Origin: Isoetes taiwanensis
Taxonomy: Eukaryota > Streptophyta > Lycopodiopsida > Isoetales > Isoetaceae
Length of the DNA stretch: 64,000 nt
Assembly: GCA_021234155.1 (NCBI GenBank)
Contig: JAJEKV010000057.1
Coordinates: 3,625,821 to 3,689,820 of the forward strand
Direction of reading: 5' to 3'
Below are positions 1 to 10,640 of the stretch, piece by piece; position 1 is the stretch's first letter; every line of letters begins with the position of its first letter. The notes under the pieces were generated by a model that worked only from the letters and a program-made list of their open reading frames with translations, searched no databases and had not been told where the DNA came from. The position numbers and the translations under genes were made by a program.

Positions 1-857
1 CATCGATCTTGTCAATCACTCGGTCAATGTTTCCTCCCGTGGCGTGGCTCTTCAGGAGCTCCCTTTCATTCCACCCGGCCATGGTTCCCCGCATCGCTGC
101 TCAACCTCAACACGCCAATCTGCCCAGCCAAGCAATGATCCGTGCCATATCTCGCAAATATCAAGGCCACTTGGCGAATGAGTGCAACTCCACCAATGGC
201 CCGCCTCATTGTAAACGCCGCAACATGTGCAATCATGCCACGGAAGAATGCACTCGCACTCATCCTACACCTTTCCGCAACAAGATGGTTTATCAAGTGC
301 AAACAACACCTCAAACCAATCGCCATATCAGCGCCCACCACTGCGCAGCGCAACCCAATCAACTCTATCGCCAATGGGAGCAACAACGGGGACCCAACAC
401 ACGCTTCTCCTTTTGATCCTTCAAAGCTCGGTGTTATCATCACAAGAATGGGGTCATACCACCACGGCGTGTCCTCAACTCCCCAAGTTCAAAAGTGCGG
501 CTTCGCACCAATCGGACCACATCAGTCCGCCTCACGGCTTACCAACTCGGATTGCTAATGGCAAACAAGGCCCAAGGCCCAGTTCTTTGAAGCCACCTCG
601 TAGCGCCTCGGCAATCACGCTATCAACCAGCTCCCGCCAATCAACCTCGGATGGATCAACAAGCACGTGAAGAAATTTTTCGTGCTCTTAATCCTCCAAA
701 TCCAACCATCAAATTGGGTTGGTTTGGTTTCACGCTGCACTGTATGCCACGCCCCTTAACCATTATTCCTAATGGCACGCAACCCGCCTTTTACAAATGA
801 CGCCATTCCTCATGCGAGAAGACAAAAGGTCCATTTTGCACCGGACTTGAGAAACTC

Positions 858-1583
858 ATGCCGAATGTCATGCCTAAAGTTCGCCAAAGCATTTTGAACC
901 TCATGCAAGCTGCCAAGGTCGCGACGCTGGCTAATGTCCATGCCACCACGAGAGCTCAACAACGACAAGACGCACCTTCCACGTCTCAACCTCCACGCTC
1001 TCAGACATATCCCAATATCGCTGCGGAGGTTGACCTACTCAAAGAAGTTGCTGCTTCCTTACCACGCACTCCCGCACCTGTGGATCCAGCCGATCCTTTT
1101 TCTCATGTGCCTCTGGAACTCCAAGAGGAGCTAGCCAAAATCAAAATTCCTTTAAGCTTGGCTACAATTTTGAAACTCTGTCCTGCTCTCAAGGACCAGT
1201 TACCACTCCCGACTGTTTTGGTGGGGGCTGTTGCTACCTCTACTCCCACGGTACATGCCACGGTGGGCCCTCAACAAGTCAATCATGTTCAAATTGACGG
1301 AGGTAGCGCGGTCAATCTCATCACGGATAAACTCCGCAAACAAATGGGCATCAAACAACTCTATCGTGCCCCATATGACATCAAATTGGCCAATGGCCAT
1401 ATCGCGAGACCTCAAGGCGTCACGCCTCTTCTTCACATCAACATTGGTGATCTTCGATTCCCCTTGGAATTTGGTGTTTGGAAGGCTGGAGAAGATCCAG
1501 GTGATTATGAAATGTTGGTTGGCAGACCTTTTCTCCGCCAGGCCAAGAGTATCCATTACTGGGCCACGGATGGTCACCACTGA
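858..1583 (+). pseudogene. Gag end plus aspartic protease of the Ty3 element
   Basis: A 241-residue open frame. The first half is charged and proline-rich (late gag or linker). From about residue 135 it is a retropepsin-like fold: VQIDGGSAVNLI (catalytic Asp then GGS), a flap region, and a second half ending in MLVGRPFLRQ, which matches the usual D/V-L-G-x-x-F-L-x end of Ty3 proteases. The D-G-G-S active site differs from the common D-T/S-G and is typical of Tat-like elements. The frame closes at 1583; pol continues in other frames downstream. Confidence 0.75.
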
Positions 1584-2279
1584 TGGTCACCTCAATGCCA
1601 CCATGGACTTGGAAACAGGAAAAATCATTTCCGTCGACAATGCTGAACCCTCTCTCTCCGACACCGATTCTGAGGACGCCCAGAATATTTATCAAGTTCA
1701 GGCTCCACTGCGAAGTCCGCCTCATTCATCCTACCCCTCAATATGCCGATCCTTGGGGAGAAATGACTCTTGATCGTGACCAGGGACGGTGGCTGCTTTG
1801 TTGACCCTTACCGGCTCCTTGCAATCGAATCCAACGTGTTGATCACTTTTCGACGCCAACCTCCCGCAGCTCCCCGCCGATGTACACGCCATGAAGCAAC
1901 CTCCGCTTTGAGGAAACTCAAAGAACCTCTCTTTTTTCACCACGCAGAGTGCCACGCGATCCCGTTATGCTTCAACCTCCTGCTCATATTGTCCAGACAC
2001 GGAAGTTATCCCCATATTCGGACTCAGGAAGTCGAGATTGTGGACGTAGGCAACAATCACCGTCCGGACTTTGTCGCCAATCTTCCGACACCCTATCGTA
2101 TCAGGTCTGCCACGCTCTTCAAAAAGTTCAAACACATTTTTGCCTGGAGCTACAGAGAGATCTTCGGGGATCAACAAAACCTTGGGGAACTCACCATTCC
2201 TACCAAGTCCGATGCACGCCAGCCTAGCAACGACAAGCATCGCCAACCCCAATTACCGCGATCGCGTCCAAGGCGTAAA

Positions 2280-2860
2280 TTGACAAACTCCTTGCCGCAG
2301 TTTTGATCTATGAGGTCAAACATTCTCGAGTGGGTGAGCCCCATCGCCATTGCACTCAAACACAATGGTAAGATCCGGCGTTTGTGTGGACTACCAAAAC
2401 TCAATCGTGCCACGGGCGTGATCATTTTCCCCTTCCCTTCACGCACCAAGTTCGAAGAGGTTGTTGGACATGAGATGTACTCCTTCATGGATGGTTTTTT
2501 CGCTACAATCAGATCTCAATCAAAGAATCTGATCAACTCAAGAATACCTTCACCACCCCGGGGCACTTTTTTGCCTACAAGGTGGTTCCTTTTGGATTAT
2601 CAAACTCTCCATCCACGCTTTCAATGTATCATGCTCTCAGTTTTCATGATTTTATGAAGGAAAATCCCTTCTTGCAAATTTTTCAAGATGACTTCTCTGC
2701 CCCTCACAGTTCCATGGCTGACCATTTGGATAAATTGGAACTTGTCTTTCGTGAAATGTGATGAGTCCCAATTAGTCTCAATCCCGAGAAATGCACCTTT
2801 TGCGTCACTTCGTGTTTTCATTGGGACATGTGGTTAGCAAAGCGTGTATCACCACGGATC
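2280..2860 (+). pseudogene. Reverse transcriptase domain of the Ty3 element, frameshifted
   Basis: Reading across frames recovers the RT order: SPIAIALKHNGKIRRLC (fingers), an LNRAT block with a following pro-phe-pro stretch, HEMYSFMDGF (palm, catalytic Asp within FMDG), then a WGTF-like and PFG-like stretch near 2560-2600, a dimer near 2690 that should be the Y/F-x-D-D box (FQDDF in frame), and the thumb. HEMYSFMDGF is typical of Tat-lineage RTs. At least three frame changes between 2460 and 2760 make it non-functional. Confidence 0.8.
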
Positions 2861-3600
2861 CTCGCCAAAATCAGTTTGTGGTGCTCAAGGCTCAAGCACC
2901 AGCCAATATAAAGGAAACACGCTCTTTCTTGGGTAAGGTCAATTATTACTCCACCTTCATTCCCCGGACTCGCACCATTGCGCATCCCATTCATAAACTC
3001 ACGGGTGATGAATCCACCGGGCTTGGAATTCCCAGCGGATGTTTGCTTTCCAACAGTTGAAGCTCTTGCTTACTCAGCCCCGGTTCTTGTTCCTCCTCAA
3101 TGGGACAAGCCCTTTCATGTCCATGTCGATGTCTCGCCTTTGCTATTGAGCCGTTCTTTCTCAAGAATATGATGCGCATTAATCGACAAACCAAACCGCT
3201 TCGCCAATAGGAAACTCAATTACGCTGAACGCAACTACTCGCCACGCAGCGAAGCCTTGGGTTTAATTTTCAAGGCCCAACGCTTCCGTCACTATCTTTT
3301 GGGCAACAAATCAAATTCTTTGTTGATCACCGTGCACTTCTTTTACTTGATCAACAAATCCACGCCCACGGGCCGCATTGCTCGTTGGGTCCTCCTTCGC
3401 AAGAATTTGCACCTTTTGAAATTGTTCACAAGGCCGCAAATTTCATGTTGTCCCGGATTATCTTTCACGCATCCACACGATGATCCCTCCATCGGCGTCT
3501 CGGGCGCCTTTCCCGACGCTCAACTCTTTACGGTCACGGCAACACCTCATTGGTTTCATGACTTTCAGCAAGATCTCCTCACGTGCGCTCTTCCACCGTG
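2861..3600 (+). pseudogene. RT connection and RNase H region of the Ty3 element
   Basis: Around 2880-2960 the translation reads as the Ty3 connection: a stretch ending in ARSFLGKVNYYSTFIP-like residues (positions 2900-2965). From about 3100 to 3480 there are broken pieces of an RNase H domain, including a DHRALL-like motif near 3330 and an AARWVLLRKN-like helix near 3370-3400. Stops and frame changes occur throughout, so no continuous product is possible. Confidence 0.6.
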
Positions 3601-3674
3601 AGGACGCCACGCTCTCTCCGACCCAGCGACAATCCCGCCGCCATCAATTTCTCCGCGAGGTCCGCGGACTACAT

Positions 3675-4744
3675 CATGGTTGCAGGCCATCTTTACAAAA
3701 AGGGTAAGGATACAATCCTTCGACGCCGTGTTCTCCCATGAGGTCCCGGATATTGTTCGAGAAGCCCATGAAGGGCTCTTGGTGGTCATTTTCATGGAGA
3801 CACCACGGCCGCAAAAATCCTTCTTGCCGGTTATTTTGGCCCACGCTCTTCAAAGACGCCACGCCCACGCCAAGACGCGGTGATGCTTGCCGGCGGTGGG
3901 GCGCCCACGCCCCGTGGCGCTCTTCCTTTGACGCCGTTGCCACGCCACTTCCCTTCAAAGAATGGGGAATGGATTTTGTGGGACCCATCGATCCTCCCCG
4001 CGGCACACCCGCGTCTTCGCTACATTCTCGTTCTCACCGACTACGCTACCAAATGGGCGGAAGCTTGCGCGCTTCCGGACAACACCGCGGCCCGCCACGG
4101 CCAAAGTCATCTATCAACAAATCATCACGCTGATTCGCCGCCCCGCCTGAGCTGGTCGCTGATCGTGGTGTCCATTTTATCAATCACACCATCAAGGAGC
4201 CGACGGATTATCTCCTGATACATCATCACAAGAGCACACCTTACTATCCTCGAGGGAATGGTTTGGCCGAAAAGCACCAACAAAACTCGGTCACAATTCT
4301 CAAGAAAATTTGTGACGCTTCTCAGACCGACCGGCAAAACAAGCTTCCCAATTTTTTTTTGGGCTTACAATACTTGTTTCAAAATAGCTACAGTCACACC
4401 CCTTTCAAATTGGTTTATGGTCAAGAAGCTCTCATGCCGCTTTTGAATACATACTTCCAACACTCCGCTTTCAACCAAGCACGCCCATAATCCGCTTTCA
4501 CGCACTCAAAGAAAGGGTTTATCAATTGGAACAGTTGGATGAACTTAGAAGAGATGCTTATATTCGTGTTCTTCATGGACAACAGTTGCAAAAATCCTTA
4601 CATGACAAACGGTTGAAGACAAAAACATTCAACGAAGGAGATTTGGTTCTTCTTTATGATTCTCGATACAAACCTTTTCCGGGTAAACTTAAGTTTCGCT
4701 GGCTTGGCCCTTATCAAATTGTTCAAGTGGTTCGACCCAAATAA
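3675..4744 (+). pseudogene. Integrase of the Ty3 element with GPY/F end, broken
   Basis: Three integrase parts are visible in order. The zinc-binding region (3675-3860) has GHLYKKGKD and a REAHEG helix. The catalytic core begins at 3950 with EWGMDFVGPID (first catalytic Asp in the usual M-D-F-x-G-P context), continues to a DRG-like block at 4160 and reaches the GNGLAEKHQQ helix at 4255-4280, where the third acidic residue is E. The C-terminal module (4526-4744) ends in FRWLGPYQIVQVV, the GPY/F motif. Frame changes near 3890, 4020 and 4140 inactivate it. The last 72 codons are open and well preserved. Confidence 0.85.
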
Positions 4745-5420
4745 GCTAACCGGGCGAAGTTAGATGGCACTCCATTACCTACACCGGTTAATGGCTTCCG
4801 CCTCAAAACATTTCATACAAATGTAAAGTGCACATCCACAAACAGATGCCGCTTTGCATAACGCCACACAAATGATAGTGACTAAACCAGCGGCATATTT
4901 ATATTATAGGTGGAATCTTTTTACAAAATGTGGGCGCAGCCCAGCTATTTCCACTATGGGCACTGCCCTATATACAAAAACGGGCTCAGAGCCCTATCTA
5001 CTAAGTCCTAAGAAGAAAAACCCTCTACTCCGGTTCGAGCGCAGGTGATGCGCAGGATGTGGTAGAGGTTCTCCTTTCGTGGTCCCAAAATAAGGTGCGT
5101 AACCACCTCCATCCCGTTGGTCTTCGGTCGGGATGTTCAAACATCCCGCACACCAGCCGCCCCATTCTCACGCCACGATTGTGGCAGCCAGAGGTCCGCA
5201 TAATTCATCTTGCGGGTAATCCACTCCCCGGTTAGTGGGGCATAGTGCGCCCCTCGTTCAAACCAAAGAAGCCAGCTATGCCGAAGCGCCATCGGATGCC
5301 TTCGCTTCACTCCCGGTTCGTCTTATATAGCCAACTGAGGAACTCCTTGTCGACGTGGACCAATCACAAAAATCGCCAACGTGTTTGCAATGCAAGGTCG
5401 TTTCTAAAATGAGAATCTTT
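4745..5420 (+). other. Post-integrase spacer of the Ty3 element
   Basis: No convincing coding sequence. It contains a GC-richer stretch (4925-5340) with several short phrases that recur with small changes (words around 'ggcgcagccc', 'gggcactgccc', 'gggctcagagccc'), giving local dyad symmetry. It probably belongs to the element because coding-like sequence resumes downstream before the LTR. Confidence 0.4.
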
Positions 5421-5823
5421 TCTCCCCCAGATATCTAGCCATGGTACCTTCTGACACATTCCTTTTAATGATATCCCACTTCAAGTTGCCAGCATTAAAT
5501 GCCCTTCCTTCTTTTCACGCCCGTCGAACATTAATGTGTGTCCTTTGGCCACCTGTCACATCCCATCATTCTCTCACGCCTCATTTCCACCGTTCATTCC
5601 TTCTCCCTTTGTTGTTTGGGGACTTAGCCAAATTTTTGCCTCTCAATCGCCTCCTTGGCATCTTTCGACACCTGGCACCATCAACGGTTGCAGCTTCGCC
5701 CTTATCATGCCCCTTCGCCCACCTTTGCGCGCCCTAAACCTTTTCGTCTCTCTGCGCTTTCGTCTTCTGTTCTCTGCTCTCCGCCTTCTTCAAACAGTTC
5801 CTTCTGTTCCGACGCTTTTCGCC

Positions 5824-6600
5824 ATGGCTGCCCCAAAATTTCCTACACTTCAAGTTTCTGCTCCCAGGGAACTGGCTCTTTTCGAGTCCGTATCTTTCTT
5901 GACGCCCACTTTCCGTGAAGCCCTTGTTGGCCCGAATCGTGAAGTCGCCAACGCCGTGCTTTTACTTAATTTTCACAAATGGAACTTCCGCTCCAAATCC
6001 GCACCGGTTTGAAGCGGTTCATCGCTCACATCGTCCAACAGCCAATGGCTACACTACGATTGGTCGATGGCACCACCATTTCACCGACCCAAAGACCTAA
6101 TTTCTGAGGTATTTCATATCCCTTTGCAACCCCCTTTGTTTATCTTGGTCCGCCATACAGATCCGGATGTCACCGAAGTTTGGTGCTCCCCGCTTATCAC
6201 GCAAACGTGCATCGCCTCTCACAAATATTGACAAGCCCCATGAAACTTTTGTTAAGTTTCGTGGTATAAGTACCTTTGGGTATTTTATCAAGAACACCCA
6301 TATCAATAAGCCTTTCTATACTATGGTGATCATCGCTACTCGCTCCAACCACCACATTGATTGGCCCCAAATGTTGTTTTACTGTCTTCTCCAAGAAGTT
6401 GGACCGCCTTGGGCTGCCACTTCTACCTCTCGAAACTTCGTAGGCGGCCATCTTCAAGCCCTCATCATCATCATTACTTTCCTCCCTCACCTCCTCATTC
6501 TCATGCTTCCACTCAACAGTCCCTTCATTCCCTTCCTCAAAATCCACAAGTTGGCATTTCACGCCCTTCTTCTTCCGGTCATGTCCAAAGATAACACCAC
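5824..6600 (+). pseudogene. Start of an extra ORF after integrase, function unknown
   Basis: An ATG at 5824 opens a 63-codon frame beginning MAAPKFPTLQVSAPRELALF. It continues across frame changes as a readable, non-repetitive sequence with aromatic and proline-rich stretches (a TDPDVTEVW block near 6150) to about 6320, then a Ser/Pro/His-rich region to 6600. I do not recognise the domain. By position it is the additional ORF found between integrase and 3' LTR in some Tat-like elements; homology to any known product is not shown. Confidence 0.4.
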
Positions 6601-6602
6601 GC

Positions 6603-7314
6603 ATGTCACCGCTCTCCCTCCTCCTCTCTGAAACGCTTGAGGCCCTCCGCTTCTCATCATGTCTCACAAACGTCTCAAACACGGCAACAATGGGCCCCCT
6701 CCGCCTCTGCACCCTCGCCAAATTGTTGTATCAAGATGTCGGCCAGGATGCTCAAGCCGCCGTTCTAAAGTTACAAGAATCCCAAGAAGCTCTTATGAAT
6801 GGGGTTCACACGGCCCCCGACGACCTCGGATCGCGGTTCACCGACCTTCAAGCCGCAAATCGCACATGTTCAAACTTTGGAAGCTCAACTTCAAGAAAAG
6901 CACGGGCTCTCTTTACAGCCCGCATAGATCTCAAAAATGCACAGATCGACCAGCCTACTTGCGCATCAACAGCTCAGCTTCAATCCGAAATTCGTGGACT
7001 TATTGGAGCAAAACAAGTCCAAAGCCAACCTCCTTAGTGACAAGGAGAAAGATATTGCTAAGCTCGACGCCTTTGTACTCCGAAGCTTTGTGACAATTAC
7101 AAAGACTCAAGTTCAACTCCTTACAGGCGTGGACGCTCAAATTGCCTCTTTAACGGCTCAGCTCTCTCCACGCAGACTTCTCACTCACATCCCTCCAAGA
7201 TCGCCTACGGAGGTTCGAAACAAACTTTTGATGACGCTGAGATTGCCATGCTTCACTCAATGCTCCCGGGCAATCCTCCTCCCAAAGTTCACCCTTCTCG
7301 AAACGGGTCCGTGA
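6603..7314 (+). pseudogene. Coiled-coil-like part of the extra ORF
   Basis: Three overlapping frames together give a heptad-rich sequence: QDAQAAVLKLQESQEALMNG near 6740-6800, a QTLEAQLQEKHG stretch near 6870-6905, and LLEQNKSKANLLSDKEKDIA at about 7000-7060, followed by further L/I-spaced residues to 7170. Alternating hydrophobic spacing and high Q/E/K content suggest a coiled coil. Frame changes near 6910 and 6990 break it. Function unknown. Confidence 0.4.
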
Positions 7315-7683
7315 CCCGGGCCACGCCTTCTGTTAGAAAAGGACCACAGATCCGTGGACTCGAACAACAAGCAGCAAGCTATTCACCTGGCTGATGAGGC
7401 TCGACCAAAACCGGCGGCTATATCACCATTGTTAGCAACCCGCCTGTTGATTTCCCGCCTCCTTCCTCGCTATCCGATTATGTGGTTGCCCACCGCCACC
7501 TCTTTCTTCCCTGAAGTGGCATGGGGCTGATGGTCCCGTGGATGTTCCATGCGACCGCAGATTTTCTTCTGATTTGGCCGTAACTCTCTATTGAAGACAA
7601 AGGTGTCTCACTGTGCCTTTTTAGTCTTTGATCTCATTCATTCATGAAGATCCGGTTTCATCACCTTCAGAGTTGTTCAGCCC

Positions 7684-8490
7684 ATGGCTTACATTTTTCA
7701 TGATTTCTATCTGGGTGATACACAGGAGCGATTTAGGGATGGGCCACCACAGAACTATCAGGGTGACCCCACCCTTCAATGGTTGCTTGGGGATAACAAC
7801 CCTTACCTGGCTGATCATGCTCAGACACACGCTCTTCATCAAGAGTACATGCCTGAGCTTGCACATCATTTACCTCTCTGGCAAGCGGAAGTGCTGCAAC
7901 AAATAAGGAAGTATCTGGGACATCCTGAGGATCTTCCCTATGCACAAATTTATATGCAACACCTCGCCGGTTACAATCAATTACGTGCTCTTCTGGATAG
8001 CAAGACAGGTCCCCACACAGTGCGGGATAGCCCTCCTCGCCAACTCTCAACTCTCAACTCTCCGCCTCGTCGGATCGTTGGTGTAAAGCTCTTGATCCGC
8101 CCTTGTCGCTGAATTCGGGAGCAGGCTCAGCAACCCACGCCCACGGGCATGGTTCCCTCTCCCTATGCTTCCCTGGGGGTTCCTCCACGCCCCAGGTTCC
8201 TGACTTCTGATTGGCGTCTCCCCTTTTGGACAAAGGTCATGGATGGCCATGCTGGATGGACTCCACCTCCGATCTCGACGGATCTCCGGTGGGATCCTTG
8301 TTTTGTTCGCCGCTCCCATTGGGAGGAGGGTGCCACTCTTGAGAACACCACGAATTGGATCTATATTGCTAATGAGCGTGGTTGGCAACGCCCTGACCGA
8401 TCGCTCCATGGTCTTGACACCTTCTTGCGGCATGTCAGCCACCTCACCGGATTCTTGATCCACCTTCAAGCGTGTTTTGTGCTGCTCTAA
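7684..8490 (+). pseudogene. Last part of the extra ORF, unknown family
   Basis: An open frame of 142 codons begins MAYIFHDFYLGDTQERF and is rich in aromatic residues, His and Gln, with no low-complexity stretch until about codon 115. A second open stretch (8149-8490, 113 codons) has several conserved-looking Trp residues (DWRLPFWTKV, HAGWTPPP, LRWDPCF). Both look like real protein rather than chance frames, but I do not recognise them. They end 350 bp before the 3' LTR, so they most likely belong to the retroelement. Confidence 0.4.
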
Positions 8491-8830
8491 AATGCATCTT
8501 GCTCAGCTCCTTAAATCGGCAAATGTCCCATTTTTTTTGCAATCCGAATGCCGGTCGGTGCCTTCCGGCCTCCGGTTTGCCTGCTCATGGAATGTCGGTT
8601 TGTTTCTTCCGACGCCCATGTCGCCTTGAGGACATGGTGCGATCTCGTTTTCTCCTTGATGCGAGATCCCCCCTTGGACTCAACACTCCTCCTGCTCTTC
8701 AAACACGCCAGGATCTCATTGGCCAGTACCATAATGGTGCCCGTCCTCATTCCCGTGAGGATCACTTTCAGACTGATGGCTTCCCACCCTCAGAAACACT
8801 TCCTCCTTTTCTTCACTCTGAGTGTCGTTT

Positions 8831-9430
8831 GGTGGGGGGGAGTGTTAGTCCTGTGCCTCCTGGTTCAGGACTATTCATGCATACGACGGACCAGGTCAAG
8901 CTTAAGGATCCACAGACAGGCACGGGTCAGTCTTCCAAAGCCCAGCAGAAGACCAAGCAGCAGACCACGCAGTCAAAGCCTGCGTCCGTCAACAAGAGGC
9001 GCCGCTCAGACAAGTGATGGCCCGCCACCGCCCGCGTCAGCGTCAGCGTGATTCGAGGCACTTCAAGAGGCACCGCCAACATTCCTCCAAATCAGGCCTC
9101 TTTCCAGAAGTCGGCACCGAGATCAGTCAGAGTGTCTATATTGGGCCAAAGGCCATTGTACTATATATATGAGTAGAGCTAGCATATGATGGCTAGATGA
9201 GTTTTGAGTCTTGTCTCTTTTCAGTCTTCTCTCAATTGCGAGAGCTCATGTATGTTCATCAGTGATATCAAGGAAGCATATCATTTTCCTCTCATTGTTC
9301 TTTTCTGTTCCGTTTTCTTCTTCTTGTTCTTTTCTTGCAAATCCCGCGTGACATAGTCCCCCCGGATTCTCCTGTTAGATCCAAGGGTCCTCACAGAGGG
9401 CTGTCTTGCAGGAGTTCCCGAACCCAGACC
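8831..9430 (+). repeat. Polypurine tract and 3' LTR of the Ty3 element
   Basis: A purine run (GGTGGGGGGGAG, 8831-8842) is followed at once by TGTTAGTCC, the expected TG start of an LTR. A TATA-like TATATATA sits at 9163-9170, followed by pyrimidine-rich sequence as in an R/U5 region. The first bases contain a small perfect dyad (AGTCCTG...CAGGACT). The 3' boundary is not certain: no clear CA end with a target duplication can be chosen, because the 5' LTR is outside the window. The stated end is approximate. Confidence 0.6.
9163..9170 (+). promoter_or_regulatory. TATA box within the LTR
   Basis: TATATATA, about 320 bp into the LTR, in the position expected of the U3 promoter. Assigned on sequence and position only. 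Confidence 0.45.
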
Positions 9431-9940
9431 CCAAACACATAGGCCAAACCGGCCTATGAGACATTACATGCAATACACAAAGCAGATAAAAAACCACATT
9501 GAAAATATAAATGCTACTGTACAATGTGTCCGTACTGACAGCCTTCAATTAAAGAAAAAAAAACAATGTGTCCGTACTACTGGAATGAAAAAAACCCCAT
9601 GTGGGAGGAAAAACCCTGGTAGTAGGCTCTCAGATCCCTGTCCTGTAAGGGATACTCTGACAGTGGAGACTTGCAAAATGTAGGTCGCGAGACATGCAAC
9701 CATTGGTGATGCCAGCAAGTGATGCAGCAGTGTCTTAGAGCATCTAAGATGAGCATGTGATGCTCGATGTGCGTATATGCTGGACACTCTTGCAAAGCAT
9801 TGTGCTCATCCTCTACTATTTACTTGAGGCAACACTGGCATATTCTCTCATGTCGGGGGATTCTCTGCTCTCCATCTGTTTTTTCATAGATATATGTGCT
9901 TTCAAGTACTAGTGTGGGCCATGTTCTAGCACTGGATTAA
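9431..9940. other. No gene recognised
   Basis: AT-rich single-copy-looking sequence between the Ty3 LTR and the LINE relic. A short phrase (CAATGTGTCCGTACT) occurs twice, near 9522 and 9565. Nothing else was identified. Confidence 0.4.
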
Positions 9941-9949
9941 TCTTCGTGT

Positions 9950-10640
9950 GGTAGTGCTCTGTTTTAGGCTTCGCAAGAGTGGCTGCATCCCACAGTGGTA
10001 GCAAAGTGCTCATTCAGATGTGCATCCTGTCCCTTGGCATTAGTCATAGCCATAATCTGCTAGCAGTCTATAGACCACGTTACAAATCACCCCTTACAAT
10101 GCTCCCGCCATACTCTCTTCAGCCGTTATGGCCCTAGGGGGAAGACGAGGTGAATCCATGCTATTGACCTTATGGAAATATGCAAGATATCTTCTCATAG
10201 CGGATTGTTGCAAGGGCCGGAAACCAGTCTCATATAGCAAAATTGGATAAGGCACCATGTCCTTGACACCTAGACTGTATGTTAAAAAAGCCTTTTACCC
10301 TCTCCAGCTTATCCCAGTTATTCTTGCTAATCATTGGACCCCAGATCTCTATCGCATATAGCAGTACTAGTTCAACGAGCGCTCTAACATGTGTGCTTTA
10401 TGTGACCAGTCACAGAGGTCTATTCTGTAATAGCTATTCTACATAGCATAAAAGGCTTTCCATCTCGTGCGGACCCTTTTTTCCACACAGTCATTGCATA
10501 ACATGCTAGCGAGAAAGTCGATTCCCAGATACTTGAAGGTCCTTACGACATCCACCTTCTGTCCTCCATAATAGAGATCTGGAATATCATGCTGCGAATT
10601 GCAAAAAGTAATTTTCCTTAGTAAAAGTAAGATTTAGTTG
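9950..10640 (-). mobile_element. LINE relic, region downstream of the RT catalytic site
   Basis: The minus strand from 10620 downward translates, with several stops, as LRKITFCN... then VVRTFKYLGIDF, followed by CVEKRVRTRWKAF. The 'YLGI' block with charged sequence after it is the hallmark of the non-LTR RT thumb/post-RT region, and it lines up with the same block in the LINE at 29320-29420 (YKYLGIDIASNYKIEK). The rest is too decayed to place domains. No ends, tail or target duplication can be seen. Confidence 0.6.

Larger units (their letters stand above)
1..9430 (+). mobile_element. Decayed Ty3-type LTR retrotransposon (Tat/Ogre-like), 5' end outside window
   Basis: The domains read protease, reverse transcriptase, RNase H, integrase on the plus strand, which is the Ty3 order. 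The protease motif is DGGS rather than DTG/DSG, the form I associate with the Tat/Ogre lineage. After the integrase (ending near 4744) come about 4 kb of further coding-like sequence and then a purine tract and 3' LTR at 8843. Tat-lineage elements often carry an extra region between integrase and LTR, so layout and motif agree. Every domain is broken by frameshifts and stops, so this is a fossil. The first 850 bases are proline-rich in translation and probably the gag remnant, but I recognise no nucleocapsid zinc knuckle. The 5' LTR and primer site lie outside the window. Confidence 0.85.

Noticed and set aside
66-443. Minus-strand 125-codon frame at the left edge
   Set aside because: Overlaps the plus-strand gag-like region of the Ty3 element, has no recognised motif, and is best explained as a shadow frame.
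6197-6721. Minus-strand 174-codon frame
   Set aside because: Opposite strand of the Ser/Pro/His-rich part of the extra ORF; composition is the complement of that low-complexity stretch.
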